Made by a program: the position numbers and the translations under genes. The notes beneath the pieces were generated by a model. The model did not search any database. It saw only the letters and a list, made by a program, of their open reading frames with translations, and was not told the origin of the DNA. A DNA stretch of 23,305 nucleotides from a virus, in the IMG/VR virus record IMGVR_UViG_3300046777_001089, positions 1 to 23,305 of that record, one strand, 5' to 3'. Position 1 is the stretch's first letter; the number at the start of each line of letters is the position of its first letter. This document shows, piece by piece, positions 1 to 7,586 of this stretch.

Positions 1-1
1 G

Positions 2-316
2 ATCTATACGCTCCGGGAAGTCTCCGAGCCCGAGACCATGACCAGACCTCGCAAATACAACCGCGAGGTCGATTTCATGGTCGAGGGCATGGCGAAGGGC
101 ACCTCCGGGCTCGATAACACGCTCGACCAGATTGCGGTCGAGGTCGAAGAGGCTATGCTATCCGCTCCGACTTTCGATGGTCTGGCAAGAGATACTGTTT
201 TGTCTGGAACGGAAATTGACTATAATGCTGACGGAGAACAGCCTGTTGGCTCTATCCGAATGACATTCACGGTGCGCTACCGCACCAGCGAAACTGACGT
301 CGAAAGCGCATCGTGA
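2..316 (+). CDS. Tail terminator-like protein (5' partial)
   Basis: The reading frame is open from base 2, so the gene starts upstream of the window; the ATG at 38 is probably internal. The visible 104 residues resemble siphovirus tail terminator/tail completion proteins, which cap the tail tube at the head-proximal end and join it to the head. Supporting pattern: a helical stretch ending EVEEAML, then LSGTEIDYN, EQPVGSIRMTF and a closing VRYRT strand, the usual C-terminal half of this family. It lies 9 bp before the tail tube gene, the expected position. Family assignment is by pattern recognition and sequence similarity cannot be run here; the role is fairly secure from the gene order. Confidence 0.72.
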   Translation: MYTLREVSEPETMTRPRKYNREVDFMVEGMAKGTSGLDNTLDQIAVEVEEAMLSAPTFDGLARDTVLSGTEIDYNADGEQPVGSIRMTFTVRYRTSETDVESAS

Positions 317-325
317 GGCACGAAA

Positions 326-715
326 ATGGCTACTCATACCGGCTCTGAAGGTTTGGTTAAAATCAGCGCAAACACAATCGCAGAAGTGCGGTCGTGGACG
401 CTGACCGAAACTGCTGACACCATCGAAGACAGCACGATGGGCGATTCATACCGCACCTATAAGGTCGGCATGAAGACGTTCACGGGCTCGATCGTCTGCT
501 ATTGGGATGAGACCGACACAACGGGTCAAGGCGCTCTTACTGCTGGCGCATCGGTCACGCTCAACCTTTATCCAGAGGGTGCGACAACCGGCGACACCTA
601 TTATACCGGCACGGTCCTTGTCACATCGATCGAAGCCACGGCGGCTTTCGATGGCATGGTCGAAGCAACCTTCAGCTTCCAAGGCACCGGCGCTCTTTCG
701 AAGACCACTGCCTAA
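326..715 (+). CDS. Major tail tube protein
   Basis: This 129-aa protein is rich in beta-strand-forming Thr, Val and Gly. It has the hallmarks of small siphovirus tail tube proteins: an early strand containing VRSWTLTETADTIEDSTMGD, a central FTGSIVCYWD strand and a C-terminal VEATFSFQGTGAL, typical of the phage tail tube fold that polymerises in hexameric rings around the tape measure. It sits between the tail terminator and the tail assembly chaperone, the conserved position. The ATG at 326 follows GAGGCACGAAA, a modest ribosome binding site. An antisense frame of 177 codons overlaps it and is rejected. Fold and role are confident by family pattern; no structure prediction was run. Confidence 0.88.
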   Translation: MATHTGSEGLVKISANTIAEVRSWTLTETADTIEDSTMGDSYRTYKVGMKTFTGSIVCYWDETDTTGQGALTAGASVTLNLYPEGATTGDTYYTGTVLVTSIEATAAFDGMVEATFSFQGTGALSKTTA

Positions 716-739
716 TCTGTAACGTAAAAGGATCGAGAC

Positions 740-1078
740 ATGTCCTCGCCTATCGAGCGCGCAAAAGCTCACTTCAAGGCGCAGAACGTCAAAACGATTG
801 AAGTTCCTGAATGGGGAGAGGCTGGAAAGCCTCTCCTTATTTATGCAACTCCTCTCACCTTGGCGGAAAAGCGCAAGCTTTTTAATGGTGCAAAAGAAAA
901 CGATCTGGCTGTTCTTGTCGATTGCATCATCATGAAAGCCAAGGATGAAAAGGGCGATGCAATTTTCACTCTTGAGCACAAGCGCGATCTAATGAACGGT
1001 GTCGATCCTGATATTATCGGCAGGATTTCGAATGAAATCTTGTCGGGACCATCGCAGGATGAACTGCTAAAAAACTGA
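740..1078 (+). CDS. Tail assembly chaperone, short (gpG-like) product
   Basis: This is the zero-frame product, 112 aa, acidic and helical, matching the gpG role in lambda: a chaperone that binds the tape measure and recruits tube subunits, and is absent from the virion. AAGGATCG precedes the ATG. It ends in a TGA at 1076-1078 directly after a heptanucleotide slippery site, and the -1 frame continues to 1233, giving a longer second product (separate entry). The core (residues ~20-100) contains LTLAEKRKLFNGAKEND and LVDCIIMKAKDEKGD, the pattern of small tail assembly chaperones with a DxxA/LVxxI...DxxG motif. Position between tube and tape measure is diagnostic. Confidence 0.85.
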   Translation: MSSPIERAKAHFKAQNVKTIEVPEWGEAGKPLLIYATPLTLAEKRKLFNGAKENDLAVLVDCIIMKAKDEKGDAIFTLEHKRDLMNGVDPDIIGRISNEILSGPSQDELLKN

Positions 1079-1233
1079 GATCCGATCACGAGCGTTTTGT
1101 AACTTTCGCGCTCGCTGATCGGCTTGGGAAAACAATTTCAGAAATAGAAGACCTTCCCTATTCTGAAATTATTGAATGGATGGCTTACATCGAACTTGTG
1201 AACGAGAGGCAGAGAAATGGCAGAAACGCTTAA
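740..1233 (+). CDS. Tail assembly chaperone, -1 frameshift (gpGT-like) fusion
   Basis: A -1 slip at 1069-1075 lets the ribosome pass the TGA at 1076 and read 52 further codons (from CTG at 1075) to TAA at 1231-1233, giving a 164-aa fusion. The added segment begins LRSDHERFVTFALADRLGKT and carries the motif EWMAYIELVNER, which resembles the gpT-type extension seen in many phages (EIxEWxAYxxL). This extension has no usable start codon of its own, which argues for frameshifting rather than a separate gene. It overlaps the tape measure start at 1217 by 17 nt, as in other siphoviruses. In lambda the GT product bridges the tape measure and the tail tube protein; that role is inferred here. Confidence 0.88.
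1069..1122 (+). promoter_or_regulatory. Programmed -1 ribosomal frameshift signal
   Basis: Slippery heptamer A AAA AAC at 1069-1075 lies exactly in the zero frame (cta aaa aac) just before the stop codon TGA. After a 6-nt spacer (1076-1081) comes a 13-bp stem: 5' arm CCGATCACGAGCG at 1082-1094 and 3' arm CGCTCG at 1109-1114 plus TGATCGG at 1116-1122, with only C1115 bulged and a 14-nt loop. Heptamer, spacer length and stem all match known -1 frameshift elements. A pseudoknot with the loop is possible but not obvious. Confidence 0.9.
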
Positions 1234-3055
1234 TTTCACGCTTTCGGCGCAGGATAAGACGCAAGCTGCATTCAATTCTGTCAATAAGAGCATGAACGGA
1301 CTCAACGGGTCTGTTACCAAACTCAAATCAGCATTGGCTCTTGTTGCGACCGCAGCCACATTTTCTGGCATCACAAAAGGTCTGCAAGGTGCGGTCGAGC
1401 GTGCAAGCAAGCTCGAAGAGGCAATGCAAAAGACAGGCGCATCTGCTGAGTTTCTTTCGAGCATTAGCTATGCGGCGAAGCTGGCAAGCGTCGAATTCGA
1501 TCAGCTTGAAAATGGTCTGATCAAGCTATCTAAAGCAATGGATGAGGCATCGTCTGATGTTAAGTCCGGCATTTCTTATGATTTTAAGCGTTTAGGAATA
1601 ACGGTCAGAGATTCAAACGGCGATCTTAAATCGACCGAAGAAATCTTTATGCAGATTGCCGACACTGTTTCTCAAGTTCCTGATGGAATGAGAAAAGCTG
1701 CGATCGCTCAAAAGATTTTTGGCAAGTCTGGTGCTGATCTTATTCCATTGCTCAATGAGGGCAGAGCTGGTCTTGAGAAATTAAGAAAAGAAGCCGAGAA
1801 CATGGGTGTTCAGTTCTCGAGCCAATCCGCAAAAGACCTTGCGGCATTTGGCGATGAGATGGACAAGATTGGCTTCTTGAGCCAAGGCTTTGCAAATACA
1901 TTTGCGGCAAGTGTTATCCCAGCTATTTCTTTATTCCTGCAAAAAATAGGTCAGACAGGAAATGAAGCAGAAAAATCTGAGCGCAAGTTCAATGGTTTGA
2001 AATCTGTTGCTGAAATGCTCGGCGCAGTATTCAGAGCAGTTGCGGCTGGCGTTTATGTGATCGGTTCAGCTTTCATTGAAGTTGGAAGAGATATCACAGC
2101 TTTCGTTCAGGCAATCGGCAGCGCTTTCGAACTTGATTTCGAAGGGGCTGGAAGGACTATTCGTGAACGAATTGCAGAACAGGTCAGCCTTTCAGATATC
2201 CTGAAAAATGCATCTGATATTATCAAAAATAATACTGATGCAAATGAAGAGAATGTTCTCACCATCAGGAAATCAACGAAAGCAATCGGAGACAATGGAA
2301 AAGCAACATCTGAGTTGCTTGATAAATATCGCTCCCTGATCGATCCGGGCTATGAAGTCCTTAAACAGATGAAGGAATTCACCAAGCTCGCCGAGGGTGG
2401 AGCCTTCACTGCCGAAGAGTTTGCGATAGGCATGGATCGTCTGCGCCAGCGCTTGATCGATGCTCGTGCCGAAACTGATCCAATGGCGATGGCCATCAAA
2501 GGATTGCAGGGCATGGTCCAGAGCTTCGCCGACAATGCTGCATCGGCGATGGCAGAATTTACCATGACCGGCAAAATGGATTTCAAGTCGATGGTCAATT
2601 CGATGATCAAAGACTTGCTGACGCTCTTCTATAAAATGACAATCTTCCAACCTATTTCTAATGCTTTCAAAGGATTCCTAAGTGGAGCCAGCACCGGTGG
2701 CGGTGGTGGTCTTTTTGAAAGCATCTCAAGCGGCGTAGGTGATTTCTTCTCTGGGTTATTCGGCAGGGCTGCCGGTGGATCGGTCATGGGCAGAACGCCT
2801 TATATGGTCGGCGAAAAAGGTCCAGAGCTTTTCATTCCCGGCGCTCATGGCACGATCATTCCGAATCAAAATCTCGGGATGGGCGGCGGCGAAAGCATCG
2901 TCATCAATCAAACGATCAATGTCTCGACCGGCGTACAAGCGACCGTCCGGGCTGAAATCCAAAGCCTCATGCCGCAGATCGCAACCGCAACAAAAAGCGC
3001 AGTCCTCGATGCTCGGCGTCGCGGCGGGGCATTCTCAACCGCATTCGGAGGCTAA
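1217..3055 (+). CDS. Tail tape measure protein
   Basis: The 612-aa product sits between the chaperone and the tail-tip genes. Evidence: an N-terminal helical segment with repeated Gln/Asn/Lys-rich heptads, a hydrophobic helix near residues 43-58, the module containing AAIAQKIFGKSGADLIPLL (typical of the tape measure core), further hydrophobic helices around residues 225-245 and 260-300, a Gly-rich linker, and the well-known C-terminal motif GRTPYMVGEKGPELFIPG followed by GTIIPN. Tape measures set tail length at about 0.15 nm per residue, suggesting a tail near 90 nm (inference). The start overlaps the frameshift product; AGAGGCAGAGAA precedes the ATG. No lysozyme or peptidase domain is visible within it. 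Confidence 0.93.
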   Translation: MAETLNFTLSAQDKTQAAFNSVNKSMNGLNGSVTKLKSALALVATAATFSGITKGLQGAVERASKLEEAMQKTGASAEFLSSISYAAKLASVEFDQLENGLIKLSKAMDEASSDVKSGISYDFKRLGITVRDSNGDLKSTEEIFMQIADTVSQVPDGMRKAAIAQKIFGKSGADLIPLLNEGRAGLEKLRKEAENMGVQFSSQSAKDLAAFGDEMDKIGFLSQGFANTFAASVIPAISLFLQKIGQTGNEAEKSERKFNGLKSVAEMLGAVFRAVAAGVYVIGSAFIEVGRDITAFVQAIGSAFELDFEGAGRTIRERIAEQVSLSDILKNASDIIKNNTDANEENVLTIRKSTKAIGDNGKATSELLDKYRSLIDPGYEVLKQMKEFTKLAEGGAFTAEEFAIGMDRLRQRLIDARAETDPMAMAIKGLQGMVQSFADNAASAMAEFTMTGKMDFKSMVNSMIKDLLTLFYKMTIFQPISNAFKGFLSGASTGGGGGLFESISSGVGDFFSGLFGRAAGGSVMGRTPYMVGEKGPELFIPGAHGTIIPNQNLGMGGGESIVINQTINVSTGVQATVRAEIQSLMPQIATATKSAVLDARRRGGAFSTAFGG

Positions 3056-3057
3056 GG

Positions 3058-3687
3058 GTGACGATCTCCTATCCGCTCTCTCTGCCGACCGTCGCCGGGA
3101 TCGCTCAAATCCGAATCACGGCTCGAAATGCGATCGCGGTCTCCTCGTCTCCGTTCACCTACAAGCAACAAGTGATGCAGCATCAAGGCGCCAGGTGGGA
3201 GGCGGAAATCAGCTTGCCTCCGACCCAGCGGGCCGATGCCGAGGAATGGATAGCCTTTCTATTCGCATTGCAGGGCCAGTACGGCACTTTTCTGCTCGGC
3301 GATCCTCTTGGCGCTACTCCTCGCGGGTCGGCGTCTACGACGCCGGGAACGCCGCTTGTGAACGGCGCAAGCCAGACCGGTGGAACGCTGGCGATCGATG
3401 GTCTGCCAAACAATGCCACCAACTATCTGCGGGCGGGCGATTATATCCAGCTCGGCAGCGGGGCCGGGTCTCGGCTCCATAAGGTCTTGGAAAATGCCTC
3501 TAGCAATGGCTCGGGCCAAGCGACGCTTTCGATCTGGCCGCAATTGCGGGAAAGCCCAGCCGATAATGCGGCGGTGACACTGAGCGATACAAAAGGCGTT
3601 TTTCGGCTGGCAACGCCGGAAAGCTCTTTCTCGATCAATGAGGCGTCATTCTACGGGATCACCTTCAGCGCATTCGAGGCCATCTGA
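3058..3687 (+). CDS. Distal tail / tail-tip protein (209 aa)
   Basis: The gene starts with GTG two bases after the tape measure stop and ends overlapping the next gene by one base (TGATG). It belongs to a common family of siphovirus tail proteins after the tape measure: beta-strands at the start (YPLSLPTVAGIAQIRI), a WEAEISLPP strand, then EEWIAFLFALQGQYGTFLLG, ending with a domain containing GDYIQLG and IWPQLRESPAD. The position matches distal tail (Dit-like) or gpM-like proteins linking the tube to the hub. The exact equivalent is uncertain; the general role in the tail tip is secure from context. Confidence 0.75.
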   Translation: MTISYPLSLPTVAGIAQIRITARNAIAVSSSPFTYKQQVMQHQGARWEAEISLPPTQRADAEEWIAFLFALQGQYGTFLLGDPLGATPRGSASTTPGTPLVNGASQTGGTLAIDGLPNNATNYLRAGDYIQLGSGAGSRLHKVLENASSNGSGQATLSIWPQLRESPADNAAVTLSDTKGVFRLATPESSFSINEASFYGITFSAFEAI

Positions 3688-4244
3688 TGTCGCGCGTTTT
3701 TTCGAGCAACTTCGCAGCCATCCTCGACAATCCGGTGATGTCGCCATTCTTGGCGGTCGAACTGCTTTTCGATAGTGGCGCGGTGCGGCTTTGGACGGGG
3801 CTCAAAGACCTTTCGGTCGGCGGGGTGACATATACCGGGGCCGGATCGCTTCTCGGCGTCTCGGCGGTCGAAGAAACATCAGAAGTCGCAGCCAGAGGCG
3901 CGAATATGACACTTTCAGGCATCCCGTCTGAAATCATCAGTCTGGCGCTTGGCGAAGATTACCAAGGCCGAACTGCAAAGGTCTATTTCGGGCTGATGAA
4001 TGTCACAAGCGGTCTGCCGGAAATGGTCGAAATCTTCTCTGGTCTTATGGATCAGATGAACATCGAGGACACCGGGCAGACGCTCACGGTCGAAATCACG
4101 GTCGAAAACAGACTGATCGATCTCGAGCGTCCGAGAGTTCGGCGATATACCAGCGAAGACCAGAAGCGGTTTTATCCAAACGATCTCGGCTTCGATTTCG
4201 TCAATGATCTACAGGACAAAGAAATTGTCTGGGGCCGAGGTTAA
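3687..4244 (+). CDS. Tail hub-like protein (gpL/DUF2163-like, 185 aa)
   Basis: The sequence pattern is that of a widespread phage tail protein: F..IL..PV..PFLAVEL.FDSG.VRLWTG, then a strand region with TYTGAGSLLGVS, EETSEVAARGANMTLSGIP, GR.AKVYFG, a later IFSGLMDQM segment, and a C-terminal RRYTSEDQKRF with terminal EIVWGRG. Related proteins form part of the tail hub between distal tail protein and peptidase. It is shorter than GTA gp13-type DUF2163 proteins because it lacks their C-terminal domain, so the name is only an analogy. It overlaps the previous gene by one base and the next gene by 20-41 bases depending on start choice. Confidence 0.72.
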   Translation: MSRVFSSNFAAILDNPVMSPFLAVELLFDSGAVRLWTGLKDLSVGGVTYTGAGSLLGVSAVEETSEVAARGANMTLSGIPSEIISLALGEDYQGRTAKVYFGLMNVTSGLPEMVEIFSGLMDQMNIEDTGQTLTVEITVENRLIDLERPRVRRYTSEDQKRFYPNDLGFDFVNDLQDKEIVWGRG

Positions 4245-4668
4245 AGTCCCGTTCTGGGAGAGAAAACTTTCAGAATATGTCGGATCGCTTGAATCCGAGC
4301 CTTTCGCATGGGGTCAACTAGACTGCGCGATCTTCGCCCATCAATGCTTGATCGTGCAATTTGGCAGCAGCAAAATTCCTGATTTTCGCGGGAAATATAA
4401 GACGATCAAAGGTGCCATATCTGCTCTCAAAAAGCAGTCCGGCTTTTCTAATCTGGAAGATGCGGTCTCAAGCTATCTCGATGAAATCAACCCTAAGCTC
4501 GCCCAGCGGGGTGACATCGTTTCGCTCAAGATCAACAATCCTCCGATCGAAGGAATAGGGTGCTCTCTCGGCGTCTGCATGGGCGCCCGTTATGCTGTCC
4601 TAACGACTCAAGGTGTGGCATATATTGAGTCGGCTCAGGTCGATCGAGCATGGAGGGCGGCAAGATGA
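4204..4668 (+). CDS. NlpC/P60-superfamily tail peptidase-like protein (DUF6950-like)
   Basis: This 154-aa protein contains the cysteine peptidase signature FAWGQLDCAIFA (predicted nucleophile Cys about residue 40), as in the DUF6950/NlpC-P60-like proteins encoded just before phage tail-tip proteins. Such enzymes (lambda gpK type) are thought to cleave peptidoglycan peptides during DNA entry or tail maturation. A second histidine partner is not obvious: the C-terminal half has RGDIVSL and GCSLGVCMGARYAV, but the usual G.HVGI His is replaced, so activity is uncertain. Start choice: ATG 4204 has no Shine-Dalgarno, whereas TTG 4225 has AGGA 8 nt upstream and would shorten the protein by 7 residues. 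It ends in an ATGA overlap with the tail-tip gene. Confidence 0.75.
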   Translation: MIYRTKKLSGAEVKVPFWERKLSEYVGSLESEPFAWGQLDCAIFAHQCLIVQFGSSKIPDFRGKYKTIKGAISALKKQSGFSNLEDAVSSYLDEINPKLAQRGDIVSLKINNPPIEGIGCSLGVCMGARYAVLTTQGVAYIESAQVDRAWRAAR

Positions 4669-7586
4669 AATTTAGGCTCCTTGCCAGCACCGCTCTGGCC
4701 GGATTCCTTTTCATCACTCCTGCCCAAGCCGATCCGGTTTCTCTCGCGGTCGCAGCGGCATCCGCTCTTGCATCTAGCGTTTCTTTTACCGGCGGCGCTT
4801 TTGTTTTTGCGGGATTTGCTTCTTTTGCCACTAAATTTGCCATCGCAGCCTCGCTCGGTCTGGCGGCAAAGTTGTTGGCTCCAAAACCAAAAGCTCCTTC
4901 TTTCTCCTCGCTTGCCAATCGAACACAAACAATCAAGCAGTCGATTGTCGCTCGTTCGATCGTATATGGCGAAGCCAAGGTTTCCGGTCCTCTAGTTTAT
5001 GCGGAATCTACCAATAACAATGAATATCTTCACCTCGTCGTGGCGCTTGCTGGACACGAAGTGCAAGCGATTAACACGATCTATTTGAATGATGATGAAC
5101 TGACGCTCGATGGCAGCGGCAATGTCACGGCTCCGACAAAATATGTCGGCTTCGTTCGTGTCAAAAAGCATCTCGGCACCGCAACGCAATCTGCCGACAC
5201 TGATCTTGTCGCAGAGTCAGACGGGAAATGGACAAGCGACCACAAGTTGCTCGGCACCGCGTATGTTTATGTGCGGCTGAAATTCTCTCAGGATGCCTTC
5301 CCGAATGGTATCCCGAATATTGCAGCAATCGTTCAGGGCAAGAAGGTTTATGATCCTCGCACCGACACGACTGCTTATTCGAACAATGCCGCTCTCTGCC
5401 TTCTCGATTATCTGCAAGATTCGATCTATGGGCTCGGCGCAGAAGATTCCGAAGTCGATCTTACTCGCTTCGAGGCAGAGGCTAATATCTGCGATGAGGC
5501 GGTCGCTTTGGCTGCCGGCGGAACGCAAGCCAGATATTCCTGCAATGGCGTGGTCGAAAGCGATGACTCGCCGAAATCCATCATCGAGGACATGCTCACG
5601 TCCTGCGCCGGGACGGTCTACTATTCCGGCGGTGTCTGGTCTCTCAAGGTCGGAGCCTATCAGGCACCGACATCGACGATCACAGATGATGATATGCGCG
5701 GGCCGATCAGCATCCAGACAAAGCTATCCCGGCGCGACAATTTCAATGGTGTGAAGGGCGTCTTTGTCTCGCCGGAATCGAACTGGCAAGCGACCGACTA
5801 TCCATCCTACACCAGCGATCAATTCCTGTCCGAAGACAATAACATCGAGAGTTTCTTCGATCTGACGCTGCCATTTACGACATCGAGCGCGGCAGCACAA
5901 AGGCTTGCAAAGATCGCACTTTATCGCAACCGCCAGCAAATCTCGCTCGAGGTTAAGTGCAAGCTGACGCAATTCGGCGTCTCGGTCGGTGATATCGTCT
6001 CGATCACGAATTCTCGCTATGGCTGGACATCGAAACCTTTCGAGGTGGTTTCGTGGAATTTCGTGGTCGAAGGCGATCAGGATTCTCCTCTTCTCGGCGT
6101 CGATATGATGCTGAAGGAAATCAATGCGGCTGTTTTCGATTGGGATGCCGAGGAGACGGCTTTCGTCTCAGACAATACTAATCTGCCGAGCGCATTCTCG
6201 ATCGATCCTCCTGTTTTATCCGTCACCGACATTCTTAGAGTGGTAAATGAACAGGTGTTCTCGATCCTTGTTGCAACCGTCAATTCGGCAAATGGATTCG
6301 CCAGCACCTTTGAGGTTCAAGCCAAGCAATCGACCGAAACAGATTTTGTAAATCTTGGCATTGCGGGCGGAAATATTTTCGAGCTTATTGATGTGGTCGA
6401 TGGCGCAACTTACAATGTGCGTGCTCGAGTTGTGAACACGATCGGCGTTCGATCCGAATGGGTAACAGTTAACAGACAAATCGTCGGCAAGACGGCTCCG
6501 CCAAGCGATGTCACCAATCTATCAATCAACTCGATCGGCGGCAGCGCGATCCTGTCTTGGACTCCAGTTCCTGATGCTGATCTTTCGCATTATAAGGTGC
6601 GATATTCAACAGACACGACAGGTGCATCTTATCAAAATGCGATTGATCTAGTTGATAGAATTGCTCGACCGGGAAATTCTGTCATTGTTCCATCAAGGCA
6701 GGGTACATATTTCGTCAAGGCAATAGATAAACTGGGTCTTGTTTCGGTCAATCCTGCGACCGTCGTGCTTTTGACTGACATCGATAGCGTTGAATCGATG
6801 AATCTGGTTGAAACGCTTATAGAGCATCCGGCTTTTACCGGCGCAAAAACACGCACTGTCAAAGTGACGGATGGCGGAGAAACATGGATTCAGCTCGACA
6901 CCGCTTTATTTGATAGCGTGACTAGTCTTTTTGATAGTGCTGGTGGCTTCTTTGATGGTGGTGGCGGCACTATTGAAGCAGATGGCTATTATGATTTCTC
7001 GACTTATGTTGATCTAAGTGAGAAATATACAAGCCGGATTGTTGCATCAATTAAAAATGAGCGAATTGATTTCGTTAATCTATTCGATTCTGTTATCGGA
7101 AATTTCGATGATCGGCTTGGCGATTTCGATGGCGATCCGACTGCTTTTGATGACACCAATGTTCAGCTACAAGTTGCCACAACCGATGACAATCCTGCCG
7201 GAACGCCAACTTGGTCTGATTGGCGACCTTTCTTTGTCGGAGATTATTCGGCTCGAGCTTTCAAGTTCAGGGCATATTTGACGACTACGGATGCGACGGC
7301 TTCGCCTTCGATCCGGGAATTGAGCGTCAACATAGACATGCCAGATCGGGTCATTGCCGGGAATGATATTGTCAGCGGGGCTGGGGCTTATAATTTGACA
7401 TTTAGCGAGGCTTTCAAAGCTCTCGGCGGTGTCGGGATTGTGGCTCAAAACCTAGCAACCGGCGATTATTATGTTATAACTGGCAAATCAGCCAGCGGGT
7501 TCACCATCGAATTCCGTAATTCCGCCGGGACGGCGGTCAGCCGGACATTCGATTATGTCGCAAAAGGTTATGGAAGGGTCATCTGA
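4665..7586 (+). CDS. Tail-tip / host specificity protein J-like (973 aa)
   Basis: Start taken at ATG 4665 (ATGA overlap with the peptidase gene, GGAGGG 7 nt upstream) rather than ATG 4650. The protein is the large central tail-tip subunit that contacts the receptor. Seen: residues 1-22 look like a Sec signal peptide (Lys-Arg start, hydrophobic core, PAQA site); residues ~28-75 are hydrophobic Ala/Gly/Phe-rich, ending LAPKPKAPSF, as in many J-like proteins; ~80-480 is the J core; ~505-605 and ~607-700 look like two fibronectin type III-like domains (second contains AILSWTPVPDADLSHYKVRY); residues 748-768 and 806-833 are Asp/Phe repeats; the C-terminal ~130 residues are beta-rich. Assignment is strong from size, position and domain order. 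Confidence 0.9.
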   Translation: MKFRLLASTALAGFLFITPAQADPVSLAVAAASALASSVSFTGGAFVFAGFASFATKFAIAASLGLAAKLLAPKPKAPSFSSLANRTQTIKQSIVARSIVYGEAKVSGPLVYAESTNNNEYLHLVVALAGHEVQAINTIYLNDDELTLDGSGNVTAPTKYVGFVRVKKHLGTATQSADTDLVAESDGKWTSDHKLLGTAYVYVRLKFSQDAFPNGIPNIAAIVQGKKVYDPRTDTTAYSNNAALCLLDYLQDSIYGLGAEDSEVDLTRFEAEANICDEAVALAAGGTQARYSCNGVVESDDSPKSIIEDMLTSCAGTVYYSGGVWSLKVGAYQAPTSTITDDDMRGPISIQTKLSRRDNFNGVKGVFVSPESNWQATDYPSYTSDQFLSEDNNIESFFDLTLPFTTSSAAAQRLAKIALYRNRQQISLEVKCKLTQFGVSVGDIVSITNSRYGWTSKPFEVVSWNFVVEGDQDSPLLGVDMMLKEINAAVFDWDAEETAFVSDNTNLPSAFSIDPPVLSVTDILRVVNEQVFSILVATVNSANGFASTFEVQAKQSTETDFVNLGIAGGNIFELIDVVDGATYNVRARVVNTIGVRSEWVTVNRQIVGKTAPPSDVTNLSINSIGGSAILSWTPVPDADLSHYKVRYSTDTTGASYQNAIDLVDRIARPGNSVIVPSRQGTYFVKAIDKLGLVSVNPATVVLLTDIDSVESMNLVETLIEHPAFTGAKTRTVKVTDGGETWIQLDTALFDSVTSLFDSAGGFFDGGGGTIEADGYYDFSTYVDLSEKYTSRIVASIKNERIDFVNLFDSVIGNFDDRLGDFDGDPTAFDDTNVQLQVATTDDNPAGTPTWSDWRPFFVGDYSARAFKFRAYLTTTDATASPSIRELSVNIDMPDRVIAGNDIVSGAGAYNLTFSEAFKALGGVGIVAQNLATGDYYVITGKSASGFTIEFRNSAGTAVSRTFDYVAKGYGRVI

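Noticed and set aside
446-979. Long minus-strand open frame of 177 codons overlapping the tail tube and chaperone genes
   Set aside because: It lies opposite two well-supported genes, has no family resemblance and reflects the stop-poor composition of the region.
2739-3482. Plus-strand open frame of 247 codons crossing the tape measure end and distal tail gene
   Set aside because: It is a shifted frame of two recognised genes; Arg/Ser-rich content is typical of out-of-frame translation.
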